A stretch of DNA of 64,000 nucleotides from Gilvimarinus polysaccharolyticus (GTDB lineage Bacteria; Pseudomonadota; Gammaproteobacteria; Pseudomonadales; Cellvibrionaceae): contig NZ_LFIJ01000001.1 of NCBI RefSeq assembly GCF_001187555.1, positions 272,159-336,158 on the forward strand. Reading direction: 5' to 3'. The notes beneath the pieces were generated by a model, which saw only the letters and a list, made by a program, of their open reading frames with translations, was not told the origin of the DNA and did not search any database. Made by a program: the position numbers and the translations under genes. Shown here piece after piece: positions 1-10,185 of this stretch (positions within the stretch are counted from its first letter, which is position 1; the number at the start of each line of letters is the position of its first letter).

Positions 1-315
1 GGCTCTGATGGTTCACCTGATCTGGGTGACTTAACCGAGGCGGTTGTCTCGCTTGGTTATGGTCCGGTTGCAGTGACTTATTATCACGGTCTGGAAGATC
101 TGGATGATTACTGGTACACCACTGTTGGCGCAACTTTTGATAAGTTTAGTGTGACTTACGGTTTGCATGAAGATGATTTGTCTCACGTTGATTTGGGCTA
201 TGCTTTTAACGACAACTTGAGCTTTACCATTGGTAAAGTAGTTGACGATGTAGATGGCTCGTACGATGACGACGTGAAATTTATAGTTTCTCTGAGCCTG
301 CCTATTGAGTTCTAA
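1..315 (+). CDS. TorF-family putative porin, C-terminal part
   Basis: The reading frame is open from base 1 and ends with TAA at 313-315, so only the last 104 residues are present; the start lies upstream of the window. The visible part alternates short hydrophobic and polar strands (for example YWYTTVGATF, VDLGYAFNDNLSFTIGK) and ends in a phenylalanine after SLSLPIE, the usual C-terminal signal of outer-membrane beta-barrels recognised by the Bam complex. The acidic turns and the VDLGYAFNDNLSFT stretch resemble the TorF-like putative porins (TIGR02001 type) of marine gammaproteobacteria. The substrate is unknown. A strong intrinsic terminator follows. The barrel call is firm; the family name is from memory of the pattern and less certain. 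Confidence 0.65.
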   Translation, partial: GSDGSPDLGDLTEAVVSLGYGPVAVTYYHGLEDLDDYWYTTVGATFDKFSVTYGLHEDDLSHVDLGYAFNDNLSFTIGKVVDDVDGSYDDDVKFIVSLSLPIEF

Positions 316-373
316 GGCGGCCAGAAAAAAGAATCTGTTTCGCTAACAGGTATGACAGCGATATGATGCTGTA

Positions 374-1511
<1,138 letters not shown>

Positions 1512-1516
1512 TGTGG

Positions 1517-2881
1517 TTATACGATGACGGCGCCGGGCAGTGCTAGCTCAAAGCGCGCGCCGCCCAGCGGCGAGTGGTCAATAGTGAGCTTGCCGCCATA
1601 ATTGCAGGCAATGTCAGCGCATACGGCTAAACCAATCCCTTGGCCTGGCATTGCAGTGTCGAGCCGTTGGCCGCGCTCGAGTGAACTGCTGCGTGCGGTG
1701 GCGGCAATGCCGGGGCCATTATCGTCTACTTGCATGGTGAGTAGCTGCTGGTTTAAACGCGCGGTAACGGTAACGGTGCCTTTGCCGTATTTGCAGGCGT
1801 TGTCTAATAAGTTGCCTGCTAGCTCCATTAAGTCTTCTTCATCTCCCACAAACGCAATATTCTCAGGTACGTCGAGATTTATGCTTAGGCCTTTATCTCG
1901 ATAGATTTTTTTGAGCGACTCGGTTAACCGCTCTAGCGTGTGACGCAGTGGTATTTGTGTACCGCTACCGGCATGTTCGCTAACTGCCTTTTGCAGTTGG
2001 TATCGGACGACTTTTTCCATGCGTTCTACCTGCTCGTTGATGTGTTGTTGGTAGTCTTCTCTATCGCTGGTGGCTTTTAGGACCGCCAGTGGGGTTTTAA
2101 GACTGTGTGCTAAATCGTTAACTCGGTTGCGATAGCGGCTACGCAGTTGAGTTTCACGCATTAATACTTCGTTAAGTCGGTCTATTACTTGTTGGATTTC
2201 ATGTGGGTAGTTGCCAATCAAGGTTTGACTAACGCCGCTGCGCATCAGTCCTAAAGACTGCGCTAAGCGCGCTAAAGGTGCAAGTGCCCAGCCGGTGAGT
2301 AATATTTGAGTGGCCAGCAATACCAGCGCGACCAACCCTAAACCTTGCCAAAGCTGAGTGCGATAAGCAACTAGCGCTAGCTGAAAACTTTTAGTGTCGT
2401 GCAGTAGGGCAAATCGAAACGGGTGCGTGGCGCTGTGCTCGTCCTCCCATAACGTGTCAAATTGTGCGAAAAAGTAGTGCTCATTGCCGATTTTACTGCG
2501 CTGAAAGTGCATTTGCCCAGGGCGCCACTGGGGTGAGAAATCTGCAAAGCTTGGTGCGGGGCTGAGTAGCTGGCTGGAGTTAGAGCGCCAGACTAAGCTG
2601 CCTTGGGTGTTGTACACAAACGCGGCAATGCCCGAGGTGTTTTGTTCAAGGTCGGGCTCTATTAGGGTGCCAGGCAGTTGCAGGCGTGCACCGGTAGGGT
2701 TGGAGCTGAGCTCGGCAAGGCTAAACAGTAAATAAAAGTAACGCTCTAGCCGCACTTGCTCGGAGGCTTCTAGGCTGTGGCGGTAGGCGCGGTCGAGTGC
2801 GGCTCCGGCAATCATAAGCACGATCGGCAACACCAGCAGTGAGCCGATCAATAAGCGCGACTTAAGTGTGGCACGCGCCAT
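1517..2881 (-). CDS. PhoQ-like sensor histidine kinase
   Basis: Inner-membrane two-component sensor, 454 residues. An N-terminal membrane segment (about residues 8-27) is followed by a periplasmic region of about 150 residues, a second membrane segment (GLGLVALVLLATQILL), then the kinase core: H-box HSLKTPLAVLKA with His259, N-box NLLDNACKYG, G1 DDNGPGI and G2 GQGIGLAVC. The layout and the LAHSLKTPL H-box are those of PhoQ-type kinases. I placed the start at ATG 2881, one base past the regulator stop codon; the frame extends upstream to 2935 but that would run into the regulator gene. It is the last gene of a three-gene operon (PepSY protein, regulator, kinase). The signal sensed is unknown; divalent cations or cationic peptides are the family precedent. 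It converges on galE with 5 bp between stop codons. Confidence 0.88.
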   Translation of the reverse strand: MARATLKSRLLIGSLLVLPIVLMIAGAALDRAYRHSLEASEQVRLERYFYLLFSLAELSSNPTGARLQLPGTLIEPDLEQNTSGIAAFVYNTQGSLVWRSNSSQLLSPAPSFADFSPQWRPGQMHFQRSKIGNEHYFFAQFDTLWEDEHSATHPFRFALLHDTKSFQLALVAYRTQLWQGLGLVALVLLATQILLTGWALAPLARLAQSLGLMRSGVSQTLIGNYPHEIQQVIDRLNEVLMRETQLRSRYRNRVNDLAHSLKTPLAVLKATSDREDYQQHINEQVERMEKVVRYQLQKAVSEHAGSGTQIPLRHTLERLTESLKKIYRDKGLSINLDVPENIAFVGDEEDLMELAGNLLDNACKYGKGTVTVTARLNQQLLTMQVDDNGPGIAATARSSSLERGQRLDTAMPGQGIGLAVCADIACNYGGKLTIDHSPLGGARFELALPGAVIV

Positions 2882-2882
2882 G

Positions 2883-3575
2883 TTATTGAGGCTGAGCAGG
2901 GCTGGGGGGGAGGTTAAAGCGATACCCCAGACCACGCAGGGTGCTGATGGGGGCGAGACTGCCGTCAGGGTCGAGTTTTTTGCGCAGCCGGCCGATAAAT
3001 ACCTCGATCACATTGCTGTCGCGATCGTAATCTTGAGCGTATAGATGCTCGGTTAGCTCGGTTTTGGATAATGTTTTACCGGCGTTGAGCGCTAAGTACA
3101 GCAGCGTATTGTATTCGTAGCTGGTGAGCTCGATAGGCTGCTCTTTAAGGGTCACCGTTTTGGCGTCGGTATCGATGACTAAGGGGGCAAATTCTAGTCG
3201 GTTTTGAGCGGCGCCGTGGGCGCGGCGTAGCAGTGCTTGGATGCGTGCGCGTAACTCTTGGGGGTGAAACGGTTTGGTGAGATAGTCATCGGCGCCGGCC
3301 TCTAAGCCTTTGACTTTGTCTTGCCATGCGTCGCGAGCGGTTAACACTAAAATAGGCGCGTCACGGCCGCTTTTACGCAGTTGGGTAATTAAGCTTATGC
3401 CGTCAATTTGAGGTAGGCCGAGATCGATAATCGCGAGATCGTAGGCGTACTCGTTTGCCATAAATAAGCCATCGCGGCCATCCGCTGCACTGTCTACCGC
3501 GTAACCTTCGGCGGTTAGTTGGCGGACCAGTTCGGTGCGCAGTGCGGTGTCATCCTCGACGATCAATAAGCGCAT
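2883..3575 (-). CDS. OmpR/PhoP-family response regulator
   Basis: Cytoplasmic DNA-binding regulator, 230 residues, normal length for the OmpR family. The receiver domain shows the acidic pair Asp8-Asp9, the phospho-acceptor Asp51 in IIDLGLP, the conserved Thr in LVLTARD and Lys in LTKPFHP. The C-terminal winged helix contains ELTEHLYAQDYDRDSNVIEV and GRLRKKLD, typical of the PhoP/QseB branch. It is translationally tight with the downstream kinase (1 bp gap) and lies 37 bp after the PepSY gene, so the three are likely co-transcribed and the kinase is its partner. Targets cannot be read from the sequence; autoregulation from the region upstream of the PepSY gene is the usual arrangement. Confidence 0.92.
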   Translation of the reverse strand: MRLLIVEDDTALRTELVRQLTAEGYAVDSAADGRDGLFMANEYAYDLAIIDLGLPQIDGISLITQLRKSGRDAPILVLTARDAWQDKVKGLEAGADDYLTKPFHPQELRARIQALLRRAHGAAQNRLEFAPLVIDTDAKTVTLKEQPIELTSYEYNTLLYLALNAGKTLSKTELTEHLYAQDYDRDSNVIEVFIGRLRKKLDPDGSLAPISTLRGLGYRFNLPPSPAQPQ

Positions 3576-3612
3576 AAATTCTCTTTACCTACTTGTGTGG
3601 CTAGATTGGCGA

Positions 3613-3903
3613 CTACTTGAGCGGTTGGCCGCTGTTGGCATCTATAAGTACTGAGTGAATACGGCCGTTGGGCTGTAGGAGCTTGACCCGAAACGCTGTG
3701 CGTCCTCGAGCGATTACCTGTTTTACACCAATCACTTTACCGCCGTACAAGCGGCTTGCGATCTGGCCCGCTTTGGCTGCGGCAATGGCGCACTGTGAGC
3801 CGCTTACTACTGTGGCACCGTGTGCGTAGGGCTTATGTGCGGCGGCGGCCGGTAATGCGGTGCCGAGTAATAAGCCGGCGATGATGCAGTAGAGTCGTGT
3901 CAT
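3613..3903 (-). CDS. Small periplasmic PepSY-domain protein
   Basis: A 96-residue protein with a clear signal peptide (IIAGLLLGTALPAAAA, probable cleavage after AAAA near residue 22). The mature part is one PepSY-like unit: AAKAGQIASRLYGGKVIGVKQV, then FRVKLLQPNGRIHSVLIDANSGQPLK, the family pattern of an amphipathic helix followed by strands and a final DANSGxPL. PepSY domains bind or inhibit peptidases, or act as periplasmic accessories; the function of single-domain versions is poorly known. It is first in the operon with a PhoP/PhoQ-like pair, and small PepSY proteins commonly sit beside such pairs, so a role in modulating the sensor or as a regulated output is plausible inference. Confidence 0.8.
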   Translation of the reverse strand: MTRLYCIIAGLLLGTALPAAAAHKPYAHGATVVSGSQCAIAAAKAGQIASRLYGGKVIGVKQVIARGRTAFRVKLLQPNGRIHSVLIDANSGQPLK

Positions 3904-4244
3904 AATTTGAGGTCAAAGCCGTGAGTTTGAGGAGCTATTGTACTGTGCATTACCCTTACACCGAAAGCTCGCAAAATGATGCCAGCTTTCGACTGTGTTG
4001 TGGCGGTCAAGCTAGGGGCTGACCGTTAAGAATCAGGTGTAAGCATAACTTGGCGAGTCTGAACCCGTGCTGAAAATAACACCACTGGTGTGTCTAATGT
4101 GGCAATTATGCGGCGACAGATCACTCGGCGGTGTAAAAGGTGTATGTAATTATGCTTGGTTTGCAGCAAAACCCGCAAAACCCGTGTGTAAACAGGTATA
4201 ATCGCCGCTATTTTGCAGCATATTTAAAGAGATAGGTTTACGCC
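3904..4244. promoter_or_regulatory. Divergent intergenic region, PepSY operon / proA
   Basis: This 341-bp gap must carry the promoters of the leftward PepSY-regulator-kinase operon and of rightward proA. A TATAAT hexamer lies at 4197-4202, 43 bp before the proA start, without a good -35 at 17 bp. Two inverted repeats are visible: GAAAGCT (3963-3969) with AGCTTTC (3984-3990), and CGGTCA (4004-4009) with TGACCG (4020-4025). Neither is followed by a T-run, so they are not terminators; they could be operators or leader structure. No small open frame with a convincing ribosome site was seen. Confidence 0.45.
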
Positions 4245-5510
4245 ATGGTGGATACGGTTTCGGTAGCAGAGTATATGGTCCAGGTTGGACGCCAAGCGCG
4301 CGCCGCCTCGAGAGTGTTGGTCGCCGCGAGTACCAAGGTTAAAAATGACGCATTGCACGCAATGGCGCATGAGCTAGACACTGCTCGTGAGGCCCTGGCG
4401 GCTGAAAATGCTAAAGATTTAGCGGCCGGTCGTGCCAATGGTCTAGATGCCGCACTGCTCGATCGTTTGGCGCTTAAGCCGGCCACCATAGATGGCATGA
4501 TCGAAGGCTTGCAGCAGGTGGCGGCATTGCCAGATCCTTGCGGTGAGATCACCGATATGAGCTACCGCCCGAGTGGCATACAAGTGGGTAAAATGCGTAT
4601 GCCATTGGGCGTGGTCGGTATTATTTACGAGTCGCGCCCCAATGTCACCATCGATGCGGCAAGCCTGTGTCTCAAATCTGGCAACGCTGCTATTTTGCGA
4701 GGCGGCAGCGAGGCGATTCACTCTAATCGGGCTATTGCTGATTGTATTGCTCGTGGTTTAAGCGCTGTTGGTTTGCCTGAAACTTGTGTGCAAGTGGTGC
4801 AAACCACCGATCGTGCGGCGGTAGGCGCACTGATTACTATGCCTGAGTTTGTCGATGTGATTGTACCGCGTGGCGGCAAAGGCTTGATCGAACGTATCTC
4901 AAGTGAAGCTTCGGTGCCGGTTATTAAACACTTAGATGGTATTTGCCACGTCTACATCGATGCCAAGGCCGATCTCGATAAAGCTTTCGCGATTGCATTA
5001 AACGCCAAGACTCATCGCTATGGTGTGTGTAATGCCATGGAGACCTTGCTGGTAGATGCCGCAGTAGCCAAGGCCATCTTACCGCGCTTAGCTGACGCTT
5101 TTAGCGCCGAGGGCGTGGAATTGCGCGGCTGCGACAAAACCTGTGCGATTATTAGTGCTACAGCTGCCAGCGACGAGGACTGGGCGACTGAGTATCTGGC
5201 ACCAGTGCTGTCTATTAAAGTGGTCGAGTCACTGGAGGAGGCGATGGATCATATTGCCCGCTATAGCTCGCAGCACACAGAGGCTATCGTTACCGAAGAT
5301 TACAGCCGCGGTCGTCGTTTTATTACCGAGGTGGATTCCAGCTCTGTAATGATTAATGCCTCGACCCGCTTTGCCGATGGGTTTGAATATGGCTTGGGTG
5401 CCGAAATTGGTATTTCGACCGATAAAATTCACGCCCGAGGTCCGGTTGGGTTGGAAGGGTTAACTTCGCAAAAATGGATTGTATTTGGCGATGGCCAGAT
5501 TCGTCACTAG
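4245..5510 (+). CDS. proA: Gamma-glutamyl phosphate reductase
   Basis: Catalyses the NADPH-dependent reduction of gamma-glutamyl phosphate to glutamate-5-semialdehyde, the second step of proline synthesis, in the cytoplasm. The 421-residue length is normal. Family signatures include [17 protein letters not shown] (substrate and cofactor region), RGGSEA, and [14 protein letters not shown] with the catalytic Cys262; the C-terminus has [16 protein letters not shown] and [11 protein letters not shown], both diagnostic. It starts at ATG 4245 with AGAGATAGG upstream. It heads a plus-strand run that continues with nadD 42 bp later, the proA-nadD-rsfS-rlmH order known from pseudomonads. proB is not in the window. 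Confidence 0.97.
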   Translation: MVDTVSVAEYMVQVGRQARAASRVLVAASTKVKNDALHAMAHELDTAREALAAENAKDLAAGRANGLDAALLDRLALKPATIDGMIEGLQQVAALPDPCGEITDMSYRPSGIQVGKMRMPLGVVGIIYESRPNVTIDAASLCLKSGNAAILRGGSEAIHSNRAIADCIARGLSAVGLPETCVQVVQTTDRAAVGALITMPEFVDVIVPRGGKGLIERISSEASVPVIKHLDGICHVYIDAKADLDKAFAIALNAKTHRYGVCNAMETLLVDAAVAKAILPRLADAFSAEGVELRGCDKTCAIISATAASDEDWATEYLAPVLSIKVVESLEEAMDHIARYSSQHTEAIVTEDYSRGRRFITEVDSSSVMINASTRFADGFEYGLGAEIGISTDKIHARGPVGLEGLTSQKWIVFGDGQIRH

Positions 5511-5552
5511 CGTGAGCGTAATGTTTGGGCTTTGGCGGCGGAATAGCTTCTT

Positions 5553-6197
5553 GTGAGAAAAAAAATCGCCATTTTGGGCGGCACCTTTAATCCGGTGCAT
5601 AACGGTCATTTGCGTTTGGCGCTGGATTTAGTGCAGCAGGTCGGGTTTGATGAAATGCGGCTGGTGCCGTGTCATATCCCCACGCACCGCGCCACACCTG
5701 ATGTGGATAGTGTGTGTCGGGCGAAAATGGTCGAGTTGGGAATTGCCGGCAACCCCAGCTTACAAATGGATGATCGCGAGTTGGTGCGCGGCAGTACATC
5801 TTACTCGGTCGACACTTTGATTCAGTTGCGCGATGAATATGGCGCTGACTGCTCACTGAGTTTGGTGATGGGGTTAGATGCCTATCTCGGGTTAACCCGT
5901 TGGCACCGCTGGCGCGAGCTTTTACAGTTGGCGCATTTGTTGGTGATCGACCGACCTGGTTATCAATTGCCAGCAGTCGGCGAGCTGGCCGAGTTTGATG
6001 CTCGGCACCGAGCTGATGTCGAGGTTTTGGCTTTGGCACCTGCGGGCGCGGTGACACACCTTAATATTCGGGCGCTCGATATTAGCGCCACAGAAATTCG
6101 CGCGCTGACGGCGGCGGGGCAGTCTACCCGCTATTTATTGCCAGAGTCGGTGCGCCGTTATATTGCTGAACAGCAACTATACAGAGCGCGAGATTGA
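5553..6197 (+). CDS. nadD: Nicotinate-nucleotide adenylyltransferase
   Basis: Transfers AMP from ATP to nicotinate mononucleotide to give deamido-NAD, the penultimate step of NAD synthesis. The 214-residue protein opens with the nucleotidyl-transferase motif GGTFNPVHNGH (the HxGH site) near residue 10 and carries the second signature ISATEIR near residue 179, the family ISSTxIR. The start is GTG 5553, which places MRKKIAILGG at the N-terminus as expected; no ATG fits better. A hairpin with a T-run overlaps its stop codon (6185-6220). nadE, the last enzyme of the same pathway, is also in this window at 37.7 kb. Confidence 0.95.
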   Translation: MRKKIAILGGTFNPVHNGHLRLALDLVQQVGFDEMRLVPCHIPTHRATPDVDSVCRAKMVELGIAGNPSLQMDDRELVRGSTSYSVDTLIQLRDEYGADCSLSLVMGLDAYLGLTRWHRWRELLQLAHLLVIDRPGYQLPAVGELAEFDARHRADVEVLALAPAGAVTHLNIRALDISATEIRALTAAGQSTRYLLPESVRRYIAEQQLYRARD

Positions 6198-6220
6198 TCG
6201 TTAGGTCGCGCGCTTTTTTT
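6185..6220 (+). terminator. Terminator-like hairpin over the nadD stop
   Basis: AGCGCG (6185-6190) can pair with CGCGCT (6209-6214), followed by T6 at 6215-6220. The loop of 18 bases contains the nadD stop codon (6195-6197). Ribosomes reaching the stop would cover the left arm, so termination may depend on whether nadD is being translated. rsfS downstream would then need read-through or its own promoter. Confidence 0.5.
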
Positions 6221-6264
6221 GGGTTTTTACAACACGTAATTTACGAAACATAAATAGGTAACCA

Positions 6265-6606
6265 ATGTCAGATTCAATCCATGCGCTTATCCTTGAAGCG
6301 TTAGACGATTTAAAAGCACGCGATGTTACAGAAGTCGATGTGCGTGGTAAGAGCGATGTGATGGACACCATGATTATCGCTACCGGCACCTCAAGCCGTC
6401 ATATTCGCTCGATGGCCGTGCATGTAATCGAAGAGTCGAAAAAGGCCAATAAAGCACCGTTAGGCGCGGAAGGCTTAGAGGGGAGCGATTGGGTACTGGT
6501 GGATTACGGCGATACCGTGCTGCACGTTATGCTGCCAGAGGCGCGCGAGTTTTACGATTTAGAAAAGCTGTGGTCGGTATCACCGGCTAATCGTACAGAA
6601 GATTAG
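6265..6606 (+). CDS. rsfS: Ribosomal silencing factor RsfS
   Basis: RsfS (Iojap/DUF143 family) binds ribosomal protein uL14 on the 50S subunit and blocks joining to 30S when nutrients are scarce. The 113-residue protein shows the family core: [27 protein letters not shown], then [34 protein letters not shown]. The start ATG 6265 follows AGGTAACC. It sits between nadD and rlmH, its standard neighbours, with rlmH beginning 8 bp after its stop. Confidence 0.96.
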   Translation: MSDSIHALILEALDDLKARDVTEVDVRGKSDVMDTMIIATGTSSRHIRSMAVHVIEESKKANKAPLGAEGLEGSDWVLVDYGDTVLHVMLPEAREFYDLEKLWSVSPANRTED

Positions 6607-6613
6607 TCTCGCG

Positions 6614-7084
6614 GTGCGGGTTAGATTAATTGCGGTGGGCAGTAAAATGCCCAGTTGGGTGCAAGATGGCTATAACGAATACGTTAAGCGCTTGCCCCGT
6701 GGCGACCTTGAATTAGAGTTGGTTGAATTGCCGTTAGCGCCGCGAGGTAAAAATAGCGATATTCAGCGCGCCATGGAGCGTGAATCTGAAGCGATTCGGG
6801 CCGCCATTGGCAAGGGCGACCGAGTCGTTGCGCTGGATGTATTAGGTAAAAGTTGGAGCACTGAGCAGTTGGCCGAGCAATTGGCGGGTTGGCGTATGGA
6901 TGGCCGGCATGTCAGCTTGCTGATTGGTGGGCCAGACGGATTGGCACCCACTGCGCTGGCACTGGCCGAACAGCGTTGGTCGCTGTCGGCGCTAACCTTG
7001 CCACACCCACTGGTGCGGATTGTACTTGCCGAGCAGTTGTATCGAGCGTGGACTATTTTGCATAACCATCCTTATCACAAATAA
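6614..7084 (+). CDS. rlmH: 23S rRNA pseudouridine-1915 N3-methyltransferase
   Basis: RlmH, a SPOUT-class methyltransferase, uses S-adenosylmethionine to methylate pseudouridine 1915 in helix 69 of 23S rRNA. The 156 residues match the family length. Visible features are the N-terminal strand [14 protein letters not shown], the SAM-binding trefoil-knot segment LLIGGPDGL, and the C-terminal [22 protein letters not shown] followed by HNHPYHK, the invariant tail. The start is GTG 6614, 7 bases after the rsfS stop codon, so the two are likely translationally linked. Confidence 0.97.
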   Translation: MRVRLIAVGSKMPSWVQDGYNEYVKRLPRGDLELELVELPLAPRGKNSDIQRAMERESEAIRAAIGKGDRVVALDVLGKSWSTEQLAEQLAGWRMDGRHVSLLIGGPDGLAPTALALAEQRWSLSALTLPHPLVRIVLAEQLYRAWTILHNHPYHK

Positions 7085-7125
7085 TACCAAGGCGCCGAGA
7101 GTGCTGAGTAGGATCTGACCCATCT

Positions 7126-8982
7126 ATGTCCGAAGCAAGCCACTTTAAAGATCACCACCGTGAGGCGCGTTTGTTTTTTTCGCGCGCGCTGGTTGCCGGT
7201 GGCGTAATTGTGCTGTTAACGGGCATTTTGGTGCTGCGTTTTTTTTCGTTGCAGGTAGATCATCACGAAGATTATGTTACTCAGTCAGATCGCAATCGCG
7301 TGCATGTATTACCCATCCCGCCTACTCGCGGCTTAATTTACGACCGCAACGGTAAGCTGTTGGCCGAAAATCGTGCCAGTTACACATTATCAATTGTTCA
7401 CGAGCGAGTGTCTGATTTAGCCGAAACGCTAGAATTTCTTGCTACGTTGGTTGATATTTCTGCTAACGATATTGAAAAGTTTAACGACCAACTGCGTCAG
7501 CGTCGCCGCCCATTTGATGCCGTTCCATTGCGTTTTGGTTTGACCGAGGTCGAGCTTGCGCGGCTGGCGGTTAATGAGTTCCGTCTAGATGGTGTTGAGG
7601 TGCACGCACAGCTGGTACGTCACTATCCAGAGGGCGATTTGTTTGCTCATTCAATAGGTTATGTTGGCCGTATTAATGAACAAGAGCTATCGGAATTTGA
7701 CCCCGATGAATACCAGCGTTATAGCGGTACACACTCGATTGGCAAGATAGGTCTAGAGCGCTTTTATGAGCCTGAATTATTAGGTGAGGTGGGCTACCAA
7801 AACGTAGAAACCAATGCTCGCGGCCGAGTATTGCGTGTTTTAGACAGCGGCGACCCTAAGCCCGGCAGTGATCTTATTCTGCACGCTGATATTGAGCTGC
7901 AAAAAGAGGCGATGGCTGCTCTTGATGGGCATCGCGGGGCGGTGGTGGCCATCGATGTAGCAACCGGCGGTGTGTTGGCGGCGGTCAGTGCACCAAGCTT
8001 TGACGCTAATTTATTTGTTACCGGTATCAGTTTTAAAGACTATCGCCAGCTCAACCAATCTAAAGATTTGCCCTTGTTTAATCGTTTCTTGCAGGGCCAG
8101 TATCCACCGGGTTCGACGATAAAGCCGGTGGTCGCTATGGCGGGCCTACATTATAAAGTCATCACCTCCGAGACAACGGTACACGATCCAGGTTTTTACA
8201 AACTTAAAGACAGTAGCCGTCTCTATCGTGATTGGAAGCGTTGGGGGCATGGCCCCAACGTAGATTTAAAACAGGCGATAGCCGAGTCTTGTGATGTCTA
8301 TTTTTACGATCTCGGTTTTAATCTGGGGATTGATAAAATGCATAGCTTTGGCGATCAGTTTGGTTTGGGTGAAAAAACCAATATTGATTTGCCCAGCGAG
8401 CGCCGAGGGTTGTGGCCTTCTCGGGATTGGAAGCGCGGTGCTCGCGGAGAGTCTTGGTATCCGGGTGACAGCTTGAATGTCTCTATCGGTCAGGGAGATG
8501 TCTTAGCAACGCCGTTGCAGTTGGCTTCGATGGTGTCGACCATCGCTCATCATGGGGTGCGTTTGAGACCGCAAATAGTAGCATCAATAGCTGGCGAGCC
8601 GCGCCCGCCTATCGTCGATCAGAATGTCGATGTCGAAGAGTCAATTATGGCACTTGGTATCGAGGCGATGGCTGAGGTGGTGCATGGTAAACACGGCACC
8701 GCGCAACGTATTGCCCAGGGCGCTAAGTATAAAATGGCAGGCAAAACCGGTACCGCACAAGTGGTGGCGATTGCACAAAACGCTGAGTATGACTCGGATG
8801 CACTGAGTGAGCGCAACCGAGATCACGCGTTATTTGTAGGTTTTGCACCACTGGATAACCCTAAAATTGCAGTAGCCGTGTTGCTCGAAAATGCCGAGTC
8901 CGGTTCGGGGGCCGCAGCACCTATTGCCCGGCGTGTATTTGATGCGTGGCTCTTAAACGAGCACGGCGAGTTACGGGAGTAA
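7126..8982 (+). CDS. mrdA: Penicillin-binding protein 2 (elongasome transpeptidase)
   Basis: Class B PBP2 cross-links peptidoglycan during side-wall elongation together with RodA and MreBCD. The 618-residue protein has one N-terminal membrane anchor (about residues 20-43, VAGGVIVLLTGILVLRFF), a pedestal/dimerisation region beginning at PTRGLIYDRNGKLLAENR, and the transpeptidase domain with Ser330 in PPGSTIKP (the SxxK motif; 330 is also the E. coli number), SCD as the SxN-type motif, and KTGTAQ near the C-terminus. It precedes rodA by 8 bp, the universal mrdA-mrdB order. Confidence 0.97.
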   Translation: MSEASHFKDHHREARLFFSRALVAGGVIVLLTGILVLRFFSLQVDHHEDYVTQSDRNRVHVLPIPPTRGLIYDRNGKLLAENRASYTLSIVHERVSDLAETLEFLATLVDISANDIEKFNDQLRQRRRPFDAVPLRFGLTEVELARLAVNEFRLDGVEVHAQLVRHYPEGDLFAHSIGYVGRINEQELSEFDPDEYQRYSGTHSIGKIGLERFYEPELLGEVGYQNVETNARGRVLRVLDSGDPKPGSDLILHADIELQKEAMAALDGHRGAVVAIDVATGGVLAAVSAPSFDANLFVTGISFKDYRQLNQSKDLPLFNRFLQGQYPPGSTIKPVVAMAGLHYKVITSETTVHDPGFYKLKDSSRLYRDWKRWGHGPNVDLKQAIAESCDVYFYDLGFNLGIDKMHSFGDQFGLGEKTNIDLPSERRGLWPSRDWKRGARGESWYPGDSLNVSIGQGDVLATPLQLASMVSTIAHHGVRLRPQIVASIAGEPRPPIVDQNVDVEESIMALGIEAMAEVVHGKHGTAQRIAQGAKYKMAGKTGTAQVVAIAQNAEYDSDALSERNRDHALFVGFAPLDNPKIAVAVLLENAESGSGAAAPIARRVFDAWLLNEHGELRE

Positions 8983-8990
8983 CCCACACA

Positions 8991-10136
8991 GTGCCCAGCC
9001 AAGATTTTTTACGTCGTCTTCCCGAGTCGGATCGCACCCTGAGAAAACGTGACCGATTGCAGCAGCGCTTGCATGTTGATTTTTGGTTGCTGCTGCTGCT
9101 GATTATTATTTCTAGCGGCGGGTTGGTGGTGCTGTTTAGCGCTAGCGATCAATCTTTGGCGACCATAAAGCGTCAGGGGGTGTATTTTTTATTGGCCTAT
9201 TTCGCCATGCTGGTAACCGCTCAAGTACCTGTGCATTTTATGCGGCGTATGGCGCCCTGGGCTTACGCTTTGGGGGTGGTGTTACTGGTGCTGGTGGTGC
9301 TGCATGGGGTGGGTGCTAAAGGCGCGCAGCGCTGGTTAAGTCTAGGCGGTTTTCGTTTTCAGCCCTCAGAGGTGATGAAGTTGGCAATGCCTGTGACGAT
9401 TGCCGCTTATCTTGGCCAGCGGCACTTGCCCCCAGTGTTTAAACATGTATTTTGGACGCTTGCATTGGTGGCGGTTCCGACAGTACTTATTATTAAACAA
9501 CCGGATCTAGGAACCTCTATTTTGGTGGCCGCCTCGGGGTTGATGGTGTTATTTTTTGCTGGACTATCATGGCGCTATATCTTGGCCGCAGTAACGCTAT
9601 TAATGGCGAGCTTGTGGCCACTGTGGCACTTTGTATTGCATGATTATCAAAAAAAGCGCGTGTTAACACTCCTTAATCCTGAGGATGATCGGTTAGGTGC
9701 GGGTTGGAATATTATTCAATCCAAAACGGCTATTGGCTCTGGCGGGGTGCCGGGTAAGGGCTGGTTACATGGCACTCAATCACATCTAAATTTTTTACCT
9801 GAAGGGCATACCGATTTTATCATTGCTGTGTTGGCCGAAGAGTTTGGCTTGATTGGGGTGTTAATTTTGCTGAGTCTTTATATGTTGGTGGTGTTGCGAG
9901 GTATGACGATAGCCGTACGTGCGCAAGATAGCTTTGGACGTTTGCTGGCCGCGAGCATTACTTTAACGTTTTTTGTTTATGTGTTTGTTAATATCGGCAT
10001 GGTTTCAGGACTGCTGCCAGTGGTGGGGGTGCCTTTGCCGCTAGTGAGTCAGGGCGGCACATCAATCGTTACCTTATTGGCGGGTTTCGGTATTTTAATG
10101 GCAATTGCTACCGAGCCGCGCAAGGTGATTCGGTAA
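8991..10136 (+). CDS. rodA: RodA peptidoglycan glycosyltransferase
   Basis: RodA (mrdB), a SEDS-family enzyme, polymerises lipid II into glycan strands and works with PBP2. The protein is a polytopic membrane protein with about ten hydrophobic segments. SEDS signatures are LGGFRFQPSEVMKLA, LNFLPEGHTDFIIAVLAEEFG and the C-terminal GLLPVVGVPLPLVSQGGTS. I chose GTG 8991, giving 381 residues, because ACGGGAGT lies about 10 bases upstream; the frame is open further up to 8946, but that start would overlap the mrdA coding sequence by 37 bp and has no ribosome site. Confidence 0.95.
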   Translation: MPSQDFLRRLPESDRTLRKRDRLQQRLHVDFWLLLLLIIISSGGLVVLFSASDQSLATIKRQGVYFLLAYFAMLVTAQVPVHFMRRMAPWAYALGVVLLVLVVLHGVGAKGAQRWLSLGGFRFQPSEVMKLAMPVTIAAYLGQRHLPPVFKHVFWTLALVAVPTVLIIKQPDLGTSILVAASGLMVLFFAGLSWRYILAAVTLLMASLWPLWHFVLHDYQKKRVLTLLNPEDDRLGAGWNIIQSKTAIGSGGVPGKGWLHGTQSHLNFLPEGHTDFIIAVLAEEFGLIGVLILLSLYMLVVLRGMTIAVRAQDSFGRLLAASITLTFFVYVFVNIGMVSGLLPVVGVPLPLVSQGGTSIVTLLAGFGILMAIATEPRKVIR

Positions 10137-10185
10137 TGATGTTGTCTAATTCTTTTGTTGATTACATGAGTTTTCGGGAGGCACT

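Noticed and set aside
5587..6057. 156-residue open frame on the minus strand inside nadD
   Set aside because: Its composition (Pro, Arg and His rich) is that of a reverse shadow of a GC-rich gene.
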